From: JBBIRM01 sp037441765
GTDB lineage: Bacteria; Desulfobacterota; BSN033; UBA1163
NCBI GenBank assembly: GCA_037441765.1
Contig: JBBIRM010000073.1
Coordinates: 1-13,024 of the forward strand
Length of the DNA: 13,024 bases
Direction: 5' to 3'
In this document: in pieces, positions 1 through 7,039 of the stretch
How the letters are laid out: each line of letters opens with the position of its first letter
Position numbering within the stretch: the first letter of the stretch is position 1
Translations under genes and position numbers: made by a program
The notes under the pieces: model-generated
The model's database searches: none
The model's input: only the letters and a program-made list of their open reading frames with translations
What the model was told of the DNA's origin: nothing

Positions 1-2
1 TA

Positions 3-437
3 CGAGGAGAGTTTCCCAGAATAGGAGTTTTTGTCTGTCACTGTGGAACAAATATTGGAGGCATTTTGAATGTCCCATCAATTGCCGAATATGCACGAAC
101 ACTGCCAGGTGTTGTTCATGTTGAAGAGAATCTATTTAGCTGTGCCCAAGATACGCAAGAGAAGATTTCTCATGTGATCAAAGAAAAAGGATTGAATCGG
201 GTGGTTATTGCTGCATGCAGTCCTCTTACACACGAGTCTCTATTTCAAGAAACACTGGTCAATGCTGGCATAAATAAATATCTCTTTGAGATGGCGAACA
301 TTCGAAATCAATGTTCATGGGTTCATAGCAGTGATAGGGAGATGGGGACGGAAAAGGCTAAACGGAGAAAGCAAAGGAAATGGTCAGGATGGCGGTTGCC
401 AAAGTTTCTCTCTTTGAGCCAATCTCCGAACCTGTGA
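3..437 (+). CDS. hdrA: HdrA-like protein, N-terminal fragment (5' truncated by the window, 3' frameshifted)
   Basis: This is the N-terminal part of a heterodisulfide reductase A-type subunit, a cytoplasmic FAD/Fe-S electron hub. The frame is open from base 3, so the gene starts outside the window; the TTG at 66 is internal. Visible HdrA hallmarks are VFVCHCGTNIGG near the left edge, then EENLFSCAQDTQEKI, IAACSPLTHESLFQETL and YLFEMANIRNQCSWVH, which hold the conserved cysteines of this domain. After EMGTEKAK (about base 361) the frame leaves the family and runs through about 25 unrelated residues to a TGA at 435-437. The family sequence resumes in another frame as TEKAKEMVRMAVAK from base 362. 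A 14-nt imperfect tandem duplication accounts exactly for the shift. Either the gene is broken or the sequence has an error here. The domain assignment is confident; whether the gene works is not known. Confidence 0.85.
   Translation, partial: RGEFPRIGVFVCHCGTNIGGILNVPSIAEYARTLPGVVHVEENLFSCAQDTQEKISHVIKEKGLNRVVIAACSPLTHESLFQETLVNAGINKYLFEMANIRNQCSWVHSSDREMGTEKAKRRKQRKWSGWRLPKFLSLSQSPNL
348..375 (+). repeat. 14-bp imperfect tandem duplication causing the hdrA frameshift
   Basis: Bases 348-361 (ACGGAAAAGGCTAA) and 362-375 (ACGGAGAAAGCAAA) match at 11 of 14 positions, and both encode the start of TEKAK. Removing one unit restores one continuous HdrA frame (…EMGTEKAKEMVRMAVAK…). The second copy is in the frame used downstream; that frame has a TAA stop at 359-361, so the downstream part cannot be read from further upstream without a shift. 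Confidence 0.7.
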
Positions 438-1693
438 TAACGATTGATAAGCATGCGTTGGTCATTGGAGGTGGCCTTTCTGGCATGAGTGCTGCCAACA
501 ACCTGGCAGCACAGGGGTTTAGGACTTACCTGATCGAAAAAAGCGATACGTTAGGGGGTCAGGCCCGGAATCTATATCAAACCTGGCGAGGTGAGGATGT
601 TCAGAAGCATCTCGACAAGCTCATTGAGGAGGTTCAATCGAACCCAAAGATTGAGATCTTTCTCAACACTGAATTGAAGCAGGTGGATGGATTTGTTGGT
701 AATTTTAAATCAATAATTCAAAACAATGGAACGGAAAAGGTTTTAGAACATGGGGTTGCCATTATTGCCACGGGAGCTTCAGAGTTGAAACCTAATCAGT
801 ACCTTTACGGGAAAGACATTCGCGTCATGACAGGTTTGGAGTTGGATAATAAGTTGATTGAGGGAGATCGGTCTTTGAAAGAAATGAAAACCATTGTCTT
901 CATTCAGTGTGTTGGTTCGAGAATAAAAGAGAGACCTTACTGTTCAAAGGTCTGTTGTACTCATTCGATAAGAAATGCTATTAATCTGAAAGAGATTAAT
1001 CCTGATATGGATGTCTATATTGTTTATCGTGACATTCGAACCTATGGATTGCGAGAGGACCTCTATAGAGAGGCAAGGGAGAAAGGGGTCCTCTTTATAC
1101 GTTATGATGATCAAAAAGAACTAAGTGTGATAAAAGATGGTAAAGACCTTAAGGTTCGTTTCACATCTTATGTTCTTGGTCGGGAGATGGAGATTCAGCC
1201 GGACCTTATAATTCTTGCTACGCCCATAGTCATGCCAAAAGAGAACCCTATTGCCAAGTTGTTTAAAGTTCCAGTAAATAAGGATGGGTTCTTTGTAGAG
1301 GCTCATGTGAAGCTTCGGCCGATTGATTTTGCGACCGATGGGGTCTTTGTCTGTGGTTTGGCCCATTCTCCTAAACCGCTTGATGAATCTATAGCACAAG
1401 CACTTGGGGCAGCCTCCCGGGCAGGAACCCTTCTTTCCCAAAAGGAGATGTTTGGCAATGCCATTGTGGCAACAATCGATCCAGAAAGTTGTGTGGGATG
1501 TCAGGGATGTTTAAAGGTTTGTCCTTACGAGGCCATTCGATATCGGGAGGATAAGGAGATCTGTGAGATCAATGAGGCGATCTGTAAAGGATGCGGGACC
1601 TGTGCTGCTACCTGCCCCTCGGGCAGTGCCCAACTTAAAAGGTTCACGAGCCGACAAATTTATATACAGATTGAGGAGTGCATGAGGGCGTAA
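380..1693 (+). CDS. hdrA: HdrA-like protein, FAD and ferredoxin domains (downstream part of the frameshifted gene)
   Basis: This is the rest of the HdrA subunit, 437 aa counted from the ATG at 380; the in-frame family sequence already begins at 362. An FAD/NAD-type dinucleotide fold starts at residues 26-45 (ALVIGGGLSGMSAANNLAAQ). QCVGSR and YCSKVCCTHSIRNA, typical HdrA segments, lie mid-protein. The C-terminal ferredoxin domain has two [4Fe-4S] motifs, C371-C374-C377-C381 and C402-C405-C408-C412. HdrA proteins pass or bifurcate electrons through this flavin. The next genes are mvhD, an Fe-S protein and fdhA, so formate is the likely electron partner. No HdrB or HdrC is seen; they could lie upstream of the window. 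Because of the shift at 348-375 this part would be made only by internal initiation, or if the shift is a sequencing artefact. Confidence 0.88.
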   Translation: MVRMAVAKVSLFEPISEPVITIDKHALVIGGGLSGMSAANNLAAQGFRTYLIEKSDTLGGQARNLYQTWRGEDVQKHLDKLIEEVQSNPKIEIFLNTELKQVDGFVGNFKSIIQNNGTEKVLEHGVAIIATGASELKPNQYLYGKDIRVMTGLELDNKLIEGDRSLKEMKTIVFIQCVGSRIKERPYCSKVCCTHSIRNAINLKEINPDMDVYIVYRDIRTYGLREDLYREAREKGVLFIRYDDQKELSVIKDGKDLKVRFTSYVLGREMEIQPDLIILATPIVMPKENPIAKLFKVPVNKDGFFVEAHVKLRPIDFATDGVFVCGLAHSPKPLDESIAQALGAASRAGTLLSQKEMFGNAIVATIDPESCVGCQGCLKVCPYEAIRYREDKEICEINEAICKGCGTCAATCPSGSAQLKRFTSRQIYIQIEECMRA

Positions 1694-1766
1694 AAAGCAG
1701 GAGAGATGAAGATAAAACTAAATTTAAAAATACCTGACAACTGTTAGGTAGGAAGTGTCAAACGAA

Positions 1767-1832
1767 TGTCAAAATTCAAAATCAAAAATTTTTGATATTT
1801 GGGCTTTGGATATGGTTTGGCATTTAAATTTC
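1767..1832. repeat. AT-rich low-complexity palindromic spacer between hdrA and mvhD
   Basis: The 153-nt gap between hdrA and mvhD holds a run of CAAAATTCAAAATC-type words around a perfect 16-bp palindrome, ATCAAAAATTTTTGAT (1781-1796), followed by TTTGG/TTTGGCATTT words that partly complement the left side. A second imperfect palindrome, TACCTGACAACTGTTAGGTA, lies at 1731-1750. The composition is unlike the flanking genes. No function can be assigned. Confidence 0.4.
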
Positions 1833-1846
1833 AGGGAGTAAAAAGA

Positions 1847-2272
1847 ATGACAGTGGACTTTCAGCCCAAGATTATTGCCTTCTTATGCACTTGGTGAGCC
1901 TACGCAGCTGCTGACCTAGCTGGGGTCAGTCGGATGCAGTATCCAACTTCGGTACGAACGATAAGGGTCATGTGCACTGGAACCCTTTCGCCACATTATG
2001 TCCTGAAAGCCTTACAGGAAGGGGCTGATGGAGTCTTTGTGGCTGGTTGACGGCTCGGAGAGTGTCATTACCAGTCTGGTAATGTGATGGCTAAAAAAAG
2101 GCTAACTGTTCTTCAGAAGTTGCTGGAATTTTCAGGACTTCATCCAGAACGTTTACGAATGAGATGGGTCTCCTCTGCGGAGGCTTCTGAATTTGTCCAT
2201 GAAATTACGGAGTTTATAGAAGAAATCAAAAAGCTGGGTCCTAATCCTTTAAAAGAGAGGAGGGCCGCCTAA
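1847..2272 (+). CDS. mvhD: MvhD/FlpD-type Fe-S electron-transfer subunit with two predicted selenocysteines
   Basis: This is a 141-aa protein of the MvhD (methyl-viologen-reducing hydrogenase delta) family, which carries electrons from a hydrogenase or formate dehydrogenase to HdrA. Reading through two in-frame TGAs (1895-1897 and 2048-2050) gives a continuous family match: FLCTW-U-AYAAADLAGVSRMQYP, then RTIRVMCTG (C43), EGADGVFVAG-U-RLGECHYQSGN, and a helical C-terminus ending ELGPNPLKERRAA. Both TGAs fall where family members have conserved Cys (the second C of CxWC, and GCHxGxCHY), so they read as Sec17 and Sec68; C14 and C73 remain Cys. Each TGA is followed by a SECIS-like hairpin. The ATG has GGGAG 8 nt upstream. 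An ordinary gene caller would report only the tail from 2084. The His after the second site is Arg here (URLGECHY). Confidence 0.9.
1910..1930 (+). promoter_or_regulatory. SECIS-like hairpin for the first mvhD UGA
   Basis: Starting 13 nt after the TGA at 1895-1897, GCTGACC (1910-1916) pairs with GGTCAGT (1924-1930) in a 7-bp stem with one G-U pair. The 7-nt loop TAGCTGG contains G residues, as bacterial SelB-binding loops do. Distance and size fit a bacterial SECIS lying inside the coding region. The loop word GCTGG recurs at nearly the same distance after the fdhA UGA. Confidence 0.7.
2066..2084 (+). promoter_or_regulatory. SECIS-like hairpin for the second mvhD UGA
   Basis: Starting 16 nt after the TGA at 2048-2050, CATTACC (2066-2072) pairs perfectly with GGTAATG (2078-2084) around the loop AGTCT. 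The loop resembles AGGUCU of the well-known E. coli fdhF SECIS. It supports decoding of this UGA as selenocysteine rather than stop. Confidence 0.65.
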
Positions 2273-2359
2273 ATGAAGGATAAGGGTAAGGTTGAGTGTA
2301 AGTGAAAAATCTTTTCTAAACCTAAGCAATAACCTTAAAACGATAGAGATTTGGAAGGA

Positions 2360-3154
2360 ATGAGCACAAAGATTAAAGAGAAAGTCAGAACCTTTTTGAG
2401 CGAGGGGAAGATTAAGGGATTCCTTGGATTGAAAGAAGAAAATGGCAATGTGATGCCTCATCTCTTCTGTGATCCTAAAGAGTTAGAGTCATTTTCCATC
2501 GGGGATTGGAAAAAGGCTGGGGACGCTCGCTACCCCCTAAATAAAATCTTGATTCAATTAGCAATATCCTATCCTGATGAAACCTTTGCTACCCTTGTAA
2601 GAGGATGTGATGAAAGAGGGCTCCGGGAGCTGTTTAAATGGAAGCAGTTAAATGAGGAGAAGGTTTTCCCTATTGGAATAGGTTGCCCAGATGAACTTGC
2701 TAAGGCATGCGAGTGTGAAAAGCCTTATCCAGATAGTTTGATCGATGGCCCAAAAGGTGAGAAAAGGGACAGCCAACAAGTACTCCGAATCAATGAAATG
2801 GCATTGGAGGAACGACTTCGATTTTGGCTCAATGAATTTAATCGTTGCATAAAGTGTTTTGGCTGCCGAAATATCTGTCCCATGTGTTTTTGCAATGAGT
2901 GTAGTCTTGAGGAAGAACTCTTTGTTAAAAAAGGAGAAATCCCCCCTGATAACCCAACCTTCCATCTGTCTCGAGCTATGCATATGGTAGGCCGATGTAT
3001 TGACTGTGGTCTCTGTGAAGAAGCCTGCCCAGCAGATATCCCTCTGAGAACACTCTACAAGAAAATAATTGAGATTGTATCAGAGGAATTCGGTTATAAA
3101 ACGGGTTACAATGTAGAAGAGAAGTCCCCATTAAATATTATAGAGGTGAAATAG
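2360..3154 (+). CDS. Multi-cluster Fe-S protein of the formate dehydrogenase/Hdr operon
   Basis: This 264-aa cytoplasmic protein has no signal peptide or membrane segment. The N-terminal half (residues 1-125) carries C83 (VRGCDERG), C109, C117 and C119 and resembles the N-terminal part of F420-hydrogenase/formate-dehydrogenase beta-type proteins only loosely. The C-terminal half is a dicluster ferredoxin: C163-C166-C169-C173 (CIKCFGCRNIC), extended by C176, C178 and C181, and C213-C216-C219-C223 (CIDCGLCEEACP). It lies between mvhD and fdhA and ends 4 nt before fdhA, so it is probably the wire between the FdhA active site and MvhD/HdrA. I chose the ATG at 2360; a TTG at 2351 in the same frame is possible, and GGAAGG sits very close to the ATG. 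I recognise the family as a neighbour of fdhA in anaerobes but know no standard symbol. Confidence 0.8.
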   Translation: MSTKIKEKVRTFLSEGKIKGFLGLKEENGNVMPHLFCDPKELESFSIGDWKKAGDARYPLNKILIQLAISYPDETFATLVRGCDERGLRELFKWKQLNEEKVFPIGIGCPDELAKACECEKPYPDSLIDGPKGEKRDSQQVLRINEMALEERLRFWLNEFNRCIKCFGCRNICPMCFCNECSLEEELFVKKGEIPPDNPTFHLSRAMHMVGRCIDCGLCEEACPADIPLRTLYKKIIEIVSEEFGYKTGYNVEEKSPLNIIEVK

Positions 3155-3158
3155 GTTC

Positions 3159-5222
3159 ATGGAATTTAAAACTGTGTTAACTACCTCCCCTTATTGTGGA
3201 TGCGGGTGTGGATTGCTTTTAGAGGTAATGGATGGGAAAGTCATTGGAACCCTCCCCTCGAAAACAAGCCCTGTGAACGAAGGAAAACTCTGTATCAAAG
3301 GGTGGACGGTACACGAATTTATTCATCATACAAATCGTTTGACCCATCCCTTGGTAAAAAAGGGAGATGAATTAAAGGTTTCCTCATGGGAGGAAGCCCT
3401 GAATCTTTCGGTAAGAAGACTCCAGGAGATCAAAGAGAAGTTTGGATCGGATAGCATCGCTGTTTTAACCTCAGCAAAATGCACGAATGAGGAGAATTAC
3501 CTTCTCCAAAAATTCACCAGGACAGTTCTTGGAACAAACAATATTGATCACTGTGCCCGTCTTTGACACTCCTCCACAGTGGCCGGGCTGGCCGCAGTCT
3601 TTGGAAGCGGGGCTATGACTAACTCCATCGAGGAGATTGAGCGGGCCAACTGTATATTTATCATTGGGTCGAACACATCTGTTGCTCATCCCCTTATAGC
3701 GACTCGCATCTATCGGGCTAAATCGAAGGGTGCCAAGGTAATTATTGCTGACCCGAGAAAGATCCCTTTGGTTCTGGTCAGCGACCTCCATCTTCGCCAT
3801 CGTCTCGGTAGTGATGTTGCTCTCATCAATGGCCTCATGCATATCATCTTAAAAAAAGGATGGCAGGATCAGGCCTTTATTGATGAACGTACAGAGAACT
3901 TTGAAGAATTGAAAAAGGTGGTGGAAAACTATTCTCCTGAGAAGGTGTCGGAGATTACAGGGGTGGCTATTTCCGATCTCGAAAAAGCCGCTGAATATTA
4001 TGCTAAGGCTGAACGGGCAAGTATTCTTTATACGATGGGGATTACACAGCATACGACTGGTGTGGACAATGTTAAATCTCTTGCCAATTTGGCCATGCTA
4101 ACTGGAAATCTCGGAAAGGAATCCGCAGGAGTCAATCCTCTTCGAGGACAGAATAATGTTCAGGGTGCATGCGATATGGGAGGACTACCCAATGTTTTTA
4201 CGGGCTATCAGCCGGTCACTGATCCTTCGGCTCGTCAGAAGTTTGAGGAAGCCTGGGGCTGTAAACTACCAGATAAGGTTGGATTGACTTCCACCGAGAT
4301 GTTCCCTGCTATCCTTGAAGGCAAGGTCAAGGGGATGATTATCTTAGGTGAAAATCCAATCATAAGCGATGTGGATAGCCATCATGTCGAAAAGGCCCTA
4401 AAGGCCCTCGATTTCCTTCTCGTTATTGATATCTTCCCCACCCCTACCACAGAACTCAGCCATGTTACCCTTCCAGGTTCCTCTTTTGCAGAGAAGGAGG
4501 GGACTTTTACAAATACGGAAAGAAGGGTTCAGATGATTCGGAAGGCTATCCAGCCTCCAGGAGAAGCAAAGGAAGATTGGCGAATTATTCAGGAACTTTC
4601 GAATCGCTTTGGATACAGTATGGATTATGCCTCACCCGAAGAAATTATGAAAGAGATTGCTAAACTTACCCCTTCTTATAGGGGGATCAGTTATGAAAGG
4701 CTTCAGGGAGATGGTTTGCAATGGCCTTGCCCGAATCCAGAACATCCTGGCACAAAGTTCCTTCATCAAGGGCGTTTCACTCGGGGTAAGGGATTTTTTA
4801 CCCCCATTGAGTATAAGCCTCCAGCAGAAGTTGTGGATGAAAATTATCCTTTCTGGTTGACTACCGGAAGAATTCATGTCCATTACCACACTCGGACCAT
4901 GTCAGGAAATTCACCCTCTCTCGATAGAGAGATCCAGGAGAGTTTCTTAGAAATGAATCCTATGGATGCAAAAGAACTTGAGTTGAAAGAGGGTGAGTTG
5001 GTAAAGGTTGAATCGAGAAGGGGATCTGTTATCACAAAGGTAAAATTAACAGAGCGAGTTAATAAAAAAGTCGTTTTTATACCTTTTCACTTTCTGGAGA
5101 GTAGAGCCAATCTTCTTACAAACCCAGCCATGGACCCAATTGCAAAGATTCCAGAGTTAAAAGTCTGTTCGGTCAAGATCGAAAAGCTCAAAGAAAAACC
5201 AGAACAAAATACATCTTCTTAA
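3159..5222 (+). CDS. fdhA: Formate dehydrogenase catalytic subunit, selenocysteine-containing
   Basis: This is a cytoplasmic molybdenum/tungsten bis-MGD formate dehydrogenase of 687 aa (no Tat signal), interconverting formate and CO2. The TGA at 3564-3566 encodes Sec136 in NNIDHCARL-U-HSSTVAGLAA, the catalytic U-H pair of the family; reading through joins two ORFs that are in the same frame. Domain order: [4Fe-4S] domain (residues about 5-60), molybdopterin oxidoreductase core with HTTGVDNV, GNLGKESAGVNPLRGQNNVQGACDMG and GENPIISD, and the C-terminal dinucleotide-binding domain from about residue 565 (YPFWLTTGRIHVHYHTRTMSGNSPSL). One oddity: the cluster motif reads SPYCGCGC, so the first of the four usual Cys ligands (CPYC) is Ser10, with C13, C17 and C45 kept and an extra C15. 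A SECIS-like hairpin follows the UGA. It is the last gene of the hdrA-mvhD-Fe-S-fdhA operon. Confidence 0.95.
3579..3595 (+). promoter_or_regulatory. SECIS-like hairpin for the fdhA UGA
   Basis: Starting 13 nt after the TGA, GTGGCC (3579-3584) pairs with GGCCGC (3590-3595), one G-U pair, around the loop GGGCT. Weaker outer pairing (TCCA 3573-3576 with TGGA 3602-3605) may extend it. Stem onset matches the first mvhD hairpin. Confidence 0.7.
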
Positions 5223-5243
5223 GAATTTAATCATCAATCTGGC

Positions 5244-5270
5244 ATAAAAAGGCCTCCGGATGAAATTCGG
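5244..5270 (-). terminator. Weak candidate terminator for the thiolase gene
   Basis: The 113-nt gap between the convergent fdhA and thiolase genes holds one small hairpin, CCGGAT/ATTCGG with a 3-nt loop (5256-5270). Read on the minus strand it is followed by a TTTTT run (5246-5250). The stem is short and the T-run sits several bases away, so this is only suggestive. No better terminator for the fdh operon is seen. Confidence 0.3.
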
Positions 5271-5335
5271 TAAAAGTTTTAATCACACCGCTAACCATAA
5301 CATTGCTGAGAAGAGCCCTGTTTCTAAAAATTAAA

Positions 5336-6559
5336 CTATTCAACCTCCACCTTAACGACCGCACCCTCTCCCTGGGCTAAACCTCCGCATATGGATGCAA
5401 CACCAATTCCTCCTCCCCTTCTTCTCAACTCATAGATCAGGGTCATCAGGATCCTTCCACCACTTGCCCCTACAGGATGTCCAATGGCAATGGCTCCTCC
5501 ATTTACATTGGTCTTCTCTAAGATCGATTTCATCTTCTCGGGGTCTCCCTCAGAAAGGATCTTTGCACTTACAAGAGGCATGGCTGCAAAGGCCTCATTG
5601 ACCTCAATGAGGTCAATTTGATCGAGTGTTAGGTGGGCCTTCTCTAAAACCCTCTGAATGGTAAACCCTGGAATGGCAGCAATCAATCTGGGGTTTGTTG
5701 CGGTAGCGATCATGGAGACAATCTCACCTAAGGGCTTAAGCCCTTTCTCCTTGGCCTTTCTTTCACTCATGATGAGAATGGCAGTAGCCCCTGTATCCAA
5801 CCCTGGAGCATTTCCAGCGGTTACAGTTGGACTTCCATAAACGGTTGGAAGTTTAGAGAGTTTTTCAATTGTGGTATCTGGCTTTGGAAATTCATCCCTT
5901 TCCAGAATGATGGGAGGACCCTTCTTTTGTGGAATTTCAACTCTCATCAACTCCTCACCAATCTTAAACTTTCCCTCCTGAAATGCCCTGGCATATCGCA
6001 TCTGACTCTCGTATGCCCATCGATCCTGATCCTCCCGGTTAACCCCATATTCAAGGGCGACCTCTCCTGCATCAACTGAAACAGGATTAAACCCTTTATA
6101 ACCCAGTTCATAAAGGCCATCCCATATTTGAATATTTCCTAATCTCCTCCCCCATCGCACATCTGGAGGGATCACATAGGGTGCCCTGCTCATATTATCT
6201 GTCCCAACCGCCAGTGCAATATCTATCTCCCCTGCCCTGATTGCCCTATATCCAAGTCGAAGCCCAGCGAGCGAAGAGCAACAGGCCCGATCTAAGGTAA
6301 TGGAGATTGACTCTGGAGGCATTCCTGCCTTGAGGGTGGCCTGTCTGGCAGGGACATCCGTCTCAAGCGCTGCCTCACCAATAACCGCAGTCCCGTAATA
6401 GGTTTCTTCTACCTCTTCTCCTTTCACATTCACCCTTTGTAAAACCTCGCGGATAACCATTGCTGCCAGATCAATTGATGGAATGTCTCTTAATGTCCCT
6501 CCAAACTTCCCAAAGGGTGTTCTCACTGCACTCACCACAACAACATTGTTTTTATCCAT
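5336..6559 (-). CDS. Thiolase, acetyl-CoA C-acetyltransferase type
   Basis: This 407-aa cytoplasmic thiolase catalyses reversible formation or cleavage of acetoacetyl-CoA (or a longer 3-ketoacyl-CoA). It begins VVVVSAVRTPFGKFGG, as bacterial biosynthetic thiolases do. The nucleophile is C93 in DRACCSSLAGL (first of two adjacent Cys by alignment with the C-G-S-G-L motif), the NEAFAAMP loop is at 321-328, H361 lies in GGAIAIGHPVGASGGR and C391 in SICGGLAQGEG. All catalytic residues are present and length is normal. AAAAGGAGA sits just before the start on the minus strand. It converges on fdhA and is followed upstream by an insertion-like element. Substrate length cannot be read from sequence; in a syntroph it could serve butyrate or aromatic-acid beta-oxidation (inference). 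Confidence 0.93.
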   Translation of the reverse strand: MDKNNVVVVSAVRTPFGKFGGTLRDIPSIDLAAMVIREVLQRVNVKGEEVEETYYGTAVIGEAALETDVPARQATLKAGMPPESISITLDRACCSSLAGLRLGYRAIRAGEIDIALAVGTDNMSRAPYVIPPDVRWGRRLGNIQIWDGLYELGYKGFNPVSVDAGEVALEYGVNREDQDRWAYESQMRYARAFQEGKFKIGEELMRVEIPQKKGPPIILERDEFPKPDTTIEKLSKLPTVYGSPTVTAGNAPGLDTGATAILIMSERKAKEKGLKPLGEIVSMIATATNPRLIAAIPGFTIQRVLEKAHLTLDQIDLIEVNEAFAAMPLVSAKILSEGDPEKMKSILEKTNVNGGAIAIGHPVGASGGRILMTLIYELRRRGGGIGVASICGGLAQGEGAVVKVEVE

Positions 6560-6616
6560 CTCTTCTCCTTTTAGAAATGATTAAATAATCAGAGGTCTGG
6601 TTTATTTTTGATTTGA

Positions 6617-6642
6617 ATAATACGATTTATCATGTCTGTCAA
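6617..6642 (-). promoter_or_regulatory. Possible promoter of the thiolase gene
   Basis: On the minus strand a perfect TTGACA (6637-6642) precedes TATTAT (6617-6622), but with only 14 nt between them; TATTCA at 17 nt spacing (6614-6619) is an alternative, weaker -10. The start codon is about 55 nt downstream. The left end of the palindromic element lies only 11 bp further upstream. Confidence 0.35.
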
Positions 6643-6653
6643 TATAAATAATT

Positions 6654-6876
6654 GAGATCTCTGAAAAAGTATTTAAAACGAGTTTTATAAACTGGGGAGG
6701 TGGGGTGAAAAAACCTTCGAGCGGATACCTTTAACAGTTTGGCACTATTGATTAATTCCCTGAAAATGTTTGTTTTTCTCTTAAACGATTGTTAGCAAAT
6801 TAACTTCTCAGTGCCCGCATTCGAAGGGTTTGGAACCCTACCTCCCCAGTCTCTCTATGACTTTTTCAGAGCTCTC
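6654..6876. mobile_element. 223-bp MITE-like palindromic element with 5-bp target duplication
   Basis: The two ends are long inverted repeats. The left arm (6654-6720) contains GAGATCTCTGAAAAAGT, ACTGGGGAGGTGGGGT and ACCTTCGA. The right arm (6821-6876) read in reverse contains GAGAGCTCTGAAAAAGT, ACTGGGGAGGTAGGGT and CCCTTCGA in the same order. A roughly 100-bp unpaired centre contains no ORF. TAATT occurs directly outside both ends (6649-6653 and 6877-6881), as expected of a target-site duplication. Related arm sequences recur at 9935-10049. It lies between the divergent thiolase and GNAT operons and encodes nothing. No transposase is seen, so mobilisation in trans is inferred. Confidence 0.7.
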
Positions 6877-6905
6877 TAATTCAAATTTCTTCTTACAATC
6901 AGGGC

Positions 6906-6934
6906 TTGACATAAAAAAAGAAATCGGATAAATA
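6906..6934 (+). promoter_or_regulatory. Candidate promoter of the leader-GNAT-DUF362 operon
   Basis: A perfect -35 TTGACA (6906-6911) is followed by an A/T-rich -10 region: GATAAA (6927-6932) at 15 nt or TAAATA (6929-6934) at 17 nt. Transcription would start near 6940, about 20 nt before the leader peptide start. Confidence 0.5.
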
Positions 6935-6958
6935 AAAGATTAAAGGGTTGTCATTGAG

Positions 6959-7039
6959 ATGAAGAAAAAGGGGCAGATCAGATTTTTTGGTTTTTATTAT
7001 AACTTCGAGATATGGTCTGCCCGCTTCTTCACTAACTGA
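6959..7039 (+). CDS. Aromatic-rich leader peptide (attenuator) of the GNAT-DUF362 operon
   Basis: This short ORF encodes 26 aa, beginning MKKKGQIR and continuing FFGFYYNFEIW…RFFTN. Nine residues are aromatic (F9, F10, F12, Y13, Y14, F16, W19, F23, F24), far above chance. It lies between a TTGACA promoter and an intrinsic terminator, and its second half overlaps the first segment of a set of competing hairpins (7014-7133). That is the arrangement of leader peptides whose translation senses charged tRNA. A weak ribosome site AAAGGG (6942-6947) is 11 nt upstream. Stalling at the F/Y codons 9-14 should leave the 7014-7030 segment free. The peptide itself probably has no other role. Confidence 0.75.
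   Translation: MKKKGQIRFFGFYYNFEIWSARFFTN

Noticed and set aside
359..380. Programmed ribosomal frameshift in hdrA
   Set aside because: No slippery heptamer with downstream structure is evident, and the shift is fully explained by the 14-nt duplication.
2084..2272. A separate 62-aa gene starting at GTG 2084
   Set aside because: It is the C-terminal part of mvhD read through the second UGA; the family match continues upstream without a gap.
3566..3579. fdhA as two separate genes ending and restarting around the TGA
   Set aside because: Both ORFs share one frame and the break is a single TGA in the conserved catalytic Sec-His site with a hairpin after it.
6654..6876. Palindromic element as a bidirectional terminator or riboswitch
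   Set aside because: Arms interrupted by unpaired stretches, direct repeats outside both ends and related copies elsewhere fit a transposable repeat better.
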